Source of the DNA: Balaenoptera acutorostrata
Lineage: Eukaryota; Chordata; Mammalia; Artiodactyla; Balaenopteridae
Assembly: GCF_949987535.1 (NCBI RefSeq)
Contig: NC_080080.1
Coordinates: 57,510,668 to 57,574,667 of the forward strand
Direction: 5' to 3'
Length of the DNA stretch: 64,000 bases
In this document: piece after piece, positions 59,798 through 64,000 of the stretch
How positions within the stretch are numbered: the stretch's first letter is position 1
How the letters are laid out: every line of letters begins with the position of its first letter
Notes under the pieces: model-generated
What the model was told of the DNA's origin: nothing
The model's database searches: none
What the model saw: only the letters and a program-made list of their open reading frames with translations
Position numbers and translations under genes: made by a program

Positions 59798-61730
59798 TGC
59801 ATCTCAAGTGGTTCCTTCCATTTTTACGTTCCTGCAAATTTAGAATAGAGTAGCAGATATTTAAAAAAAAAAAAGGAGACTGAAGCATTTACAGAAAACA
59901 GCAAGATTGCACATGTATAAAGTTTACATAAAGAAAAATTTAAGTTATTGGTATAGGAACTATATTCACTGTTGCTTTACATTGTCTTTTAGCCAACCTT
60001 TGTATTTAACACACTAAAAAAAATCTAGAGTTCTGTCATCAAGGCCCACATCCTGAAATACTGTGCATAAATTATTTTGTTGTTTTGCCAATATATTGCT
60101 CCAGACTAACGTGGGTGTGCACACTTTGTGTGTGTGTGTGTGTGTGTTTAAATCACCAGTTACATTAGTTAAGTGGACATAAATTGCATGTTGCTGTCTG
60201 TTGGTTATATACTTCCTTGTGTCTCAGACATGATATATTTTCATTAATGGTTTAAATAAATGGTAAAGATGAATTGAGCTTTAAATGTTGACATGTTTAT
60301 CATCTCTACATAAAAGTTGCTTATCTGGAATGTTACTATTTAAAAGAAGAAAACTTTCTAGTACCAAAGGAAAACTCTTTGAAAGAGCTGTAATAACATA
60401 GCTAAAGTGATAAAATAGCCTTGATTTTAAAAGCAAATTCACTAATATCAAAATACGAAAATAAATGTTGTACCAGTGTATTATATGTTATACTTGTATA
60501 TTTTCCACATAATCTTTATCTTAAATCTCTACCTATAGAATCAGTGGGTTTGCCTTTGTCAGAACACTACCTCTTTTTGCTAATCAAGGCATACCCTTTT
60601 GAAAATATAGATTGTAAGCAAATAGGCAGTTATACAAAAAAATAAAAGAGAAAAAGCCATATATCCTGCAAAGTTCCTATGTCAACTCCTGGCATTGCAT
60701 TTTTATTTCTGTATATGTGAATATGTTGCTATAATGTATTGATGCTGATTTTCTTCTTAATATATTTAGCCAAGTGATGCACTTTATGACAATTAAACTC
60801 TTTTGTGCCAAGTTTAATTGGTGAATTTCTTTAGTAAGTGGAGTTAGGAAAAAGAATTATGTAGTGCCTTCACTATTTCACTCTTTACAGAAGTCTCCTA
60901 GAGTCTTTGAGTCCGCGTTATGAAGAAAATGTTTATCTCAGCTTTGCATATAGTTGTTGAAAGTGCCTTGTTTCATTTTTATAGTATGAAGTTATTTATT
61001 TTACATTTCTATTGTTTTGCATATTGCTGTTAATAAGCACTGTAATAATGTTGGCGTTTTGAAATCCCAGTTGGTATATTGAACTGCATATGCTTTCTAA
61101 AAACTGACGGAAACTTATTGGGGAAAGAATAACAGTCTCCGTTTTTTTCTTTCACTAGCTAAAAGCTTATCAGTATCTTGATGTACATATTAAGATGTGG
61201 TTGTTTAAAATTCTACGGACGTAGATTAATAGATACAATGGCTGTTGTCAACCTTTGATCTAAAAAGGAGACTGCTTTTTACCAAAGTACCAAAATTTTT
61301 TAAAGTCTTCATCAAAATGGACAGGTATGCTCTATCTCAATATTTTCCACAAACTGTATTAGAAATGTGTGTGCTGTCCGGGGAGACAGAAAGAGTATAA
61401 TAAAATGGTCTACTTGTTCATTTCAAAATATTATTCTAGGCTTTAAAAAGGTTTAAAAAAGAACAATCATTTAAATTAATCAATATCATTTTTAGTCTAA
61501 TAAAACAAGATGATAAATTCCAGATATTGTAGTGCTACATACATGTCTGTTTTAAAGTGAACCCTACACTTTCAAAATCTGGCCTTTCAGAAGATTGTAT
61601 TTAAAACTTTGAATGGGTGAAGAAAAACTCTTGTTAATTAGGGAAACCACTATTGTTTATATTTAGAATTTACTTTTATAATGCATCTTATTCCCAGTGT
61701 TATACTCATTTAATAAATTATTTTTTCAGT
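59798..61730 (+). other. SNX16: SNX16 3' UTR (end not fixed)
   Basis: This AT-rich sequence follows the stop codon without a recognisable repeat other than a (GT)n run at about 60127-60147. Candidate poly(A) signals are AATAAA at 60255, 60460, 60641, 61399, 61499 and 61712, and ATTAAA at 60792. Which are used cannot be told from sequence. The lower limit of the UTR is about 60.27 kb and the upper limit about 61.73 kb. Confidence 0.6.
60127..60147 (+). repeat. (GT)n microsatellite in the 3' UTR
   Basis: About ten GT units lie 330 bases after the SNX16 stop codon. Confidence 0.9.
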
Positions 61731-64000
61731 ACAACAGTAACTGTGTTGTTCAGATCTTGAATACTATTTTTCTCCTCCAGTTTCTATGTTCTTCTTCCTA
61801 TCCCTTACGATTATTGTAAATTTAATTACAGTTAACTGCTGCATTTCACAGATGTGGAATGAGTCTGTGATTTTCTTTTTAAGTTTACACTTTATATTAC
61901 TGATCATTTTAAGTCTTTGTAAATAGGTGCAGTGCATTTCAAATGTAACCAGTATTGATTAAAAATTTGAACATAACTGAAACAGAATTTTGTGGATAAT
62001 CTTTTAACTTAACCTTTTGAAAATTAAGTCCACGTATAAAAAGTACAACCATAAAATTCAGCATTTTAGAATGTGTTCTATCTACTATACTTAGATTAGC
62101 CATTTAAAGCACATTTATTTAGAAAACCATGGTCCTCAGATAAATCATGTAGTCTACTTCACCGGTCTGTGAGATTAGAAAGGAACAGTGGCCTTAGGTC
62201 TAAGAATAATTAGTCTGGTTTTGAAATGGATTTGTATTACTTATAGGAATAGAGGAAGTTTTAGATGTTGTTAAAACAAGTTTGTATTCCCAACTAGAAA
62301 GAGAAAGGAATCTAAGTTTTATATTCTAGGAGACTTTCAAAGAGCTACATATTTGATCCACATTTTGATTCTTCATAGAATTAGCTTTACTCCATTGCAA
62401 TTTGCTTCTATGCTGTTAGCTTCGACTAGCAAAAACAATCATCAAAACTTGTATTTTCAATACATGTGTTTTTAAAGCTGATGCATTCTCTATCACATTG
62501 TGTACCATTTATGAGAACTCATGGGAGAAAATTCTCGTAGGTCTCAGTTCCAGTAAAACCTGTGCGTCTCCTAAACAACTGATTTGTTTTTATCTTAAAG
62601 ACTGTATTACTGTCATTCTCTTTTTTGTTTTGTTTTCTGGGGAGCTCTAAGCCAAATTGTGGTTCACCTGTAGCTACTGTATAGAACCTTATAAGTTATC
62701 GTTTTGTATAGTAAAGATGACTTTATTTTTCCCTCTTATTTTCTCTTAACTCCAATTTTCTTCCCTATTTAAGTTCTTCAATTAGAACAGATGTATTTTT
62801 GTTCTGGTAAAGTCTCAGATTTTAATGATGTTTTAGACTACATTAGGTAAGAACTTGTCATAGCCTGTACTAAAACAGTTAATGCATCCTGAAGTGATGC
62901 CAATAATTATACAAATTATTTTAAAAGATGCCTTTAGTAAAATCAGTGAACATGAAATGCAAATTTAGAAATGCTGGCTAGTGGTAAGCTATTGGTAGGT
63001 TCTCGGCCAGAACACAATAAACTCAAATTATGGCTTTAACCATTGCCTCAAATTAGAGCAGACCCTACTTGCCACTTTCTTATATTTATCATTGATGGAA
63101 AAGTAGAACAGTGTTAATATCTCCACACAAAACAAACAACAATAAAAAAAAAAATACAGCCAATGTATACTCAATAGATGAAAGGTAGTGTTTTAGATAC
63201 AGGGAAGACTAGGTACAGACTTCAAATACCCTAGTGTAATGTTAGCAGCCCAGCTAATTGTAATCAAAGAGGCATTAGTGTTAGTCAGATGGTGGCTAAA
63301 GTCCTTTGCTACAGTGTGAAATATAAAGCCCACCTTGTGGTGATTAATCTCATGACAGGAGAACTCTTCTAGAATGAGCTGATCTGCCAGTCCAGTCTTC
63401 CGGTTCCCTCTATAGCACACACCATTCATTGACAAAACCTGACAGATGCTTGCATTCCTCATCTCCTTTGCCACCTCCAAAATAAGAATTGGAGAAACTT
63501 AATACTTGTTTTCTCAACTCCCCTTGCAGCTAGGTTTGAACCTGTGACACATTATGGCCAGTAACACAAGTGGAAGTCTGCTGGTAGCTTCTGGGAAATC
63601 TCTTGCTTTTCCTGTTAGAAGGTAAACATGCTACTGACCCATCCTCTCCCCCCTTCCTCTTGTTTTGACCTCAGATGGTATCCAGAGGTACTATGAAAGC
63701 CATCTTGCAAACATGAGGTGTGACAAGCATGGGGGAAGAGTAAGAGAATCACAGAGACTAGCCACTTGTTAAACCACTCTAAATTATAGTTTTTTGTTAA
63801 TTGTACCAAGATAAAAGCTATCTTAAATTTGGATTGTGGATTATAAGCTTAAAGAGAAAATAAAAGGCCTTTCTTCCTGTGATGATGTTGTATATTGGCA
63901 AAGAAAAATAAAGGAGAAAAAAAACTTTTTGAAAGCTAAAGGGGAGAGAAGCATCTATTAGACATATCCAAGGTCACTTTACATTTGAGGCTGCTTTTGA
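61731..64000. other. Downstream flank of SNX16
   Basis: No gene is recognised. At about 63490-63830, CAACTCCCCTTGCAGCTAGG followed by ACACATTATGGCCAGTAACA resembles an old MLT1-type LTR. Some of the AT-rich part could still be 3' UTR if a later poly(A) site is used. Confidence 0.4.

Overview
This is mammalian nuclear DNA, most likely from a whale or dolphin (the hippopotamus lineage is not excluded). Seven copies of the tRNA-derived CHR-type SINE are present, with the typical GGGCTTCCCTGGTGG head and (AAAT)n tail. I see no ruminant BovB or Bov-tA elements. Several L1 insertions look young. The remaining intergenic and intronic sequence is AT-rich and full of old mammalian repeats (L2, MIR, MLT1, MER5). 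There are no bacterial features, functional tRNA or rRNA genes, or CRISPR arrays.

The only conventional host gene is SNX16 (sorting nexin 16) on the + strand. All seven coding exons are present (22010-22384, 29935-30021, 37776-37924, 52993-53062, 58181-58317, 58838-58957, 59701-59797). Every junction is GT-AG, every phase matches, and the exons join to 344 codons, the length I recall for human SNX16. A CpG-rich promoter lies at about 19.69-20.76 kb. It holds an inverted pair of ZNF143/THAP11-type motifs around a palindromic double CCAAT box, a perfect CRE and a CLEAR-like E-box. The first exon is non-coding. The long 3' UTR has several candidate poly(A) signals between 60.2 and 61.7 kb.

Layout: 1-19.6 kb is gene-free upstream DNA made of L1, SINE, L2, MIR and MLT1 remnants. 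19.7-20.8 kb is the promoter and first exon. Intron 2 (22.4-29.9 kb) contains an old antisense L1 that was later split by an intact antisense COX11 retrocopy and a SINE. Intron 3 (30.0-37.8 kb) has LTR fragments, two SINEs and L1 remnants. Intron 4 (37.9-53.0 kb) has a young antisense L1 invaded by a second, internally inverted L1, then L2, MER5, a SINE and unassigned sequence. Intron 5 (53.1-58.2 kb) has an old L1 and a processed RASGEF1A copy ending about 100 bp before exon 6. 59.8-64.0 kb is the 3' UTR and downstream flank.

The items most worth a second look are: the open, full-length COX11 retrocopy with target-site duplication and poly(A) tail; the near-open RASGEF1A retrocopy, which may record a prematurely ended transcript; the symmetric promoter module; and the nested, inverted L1 pair, which could fold into a long RNA hairpin. 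I did not find a wholly new kind of biological system. Family names are by recognition, not by database search.
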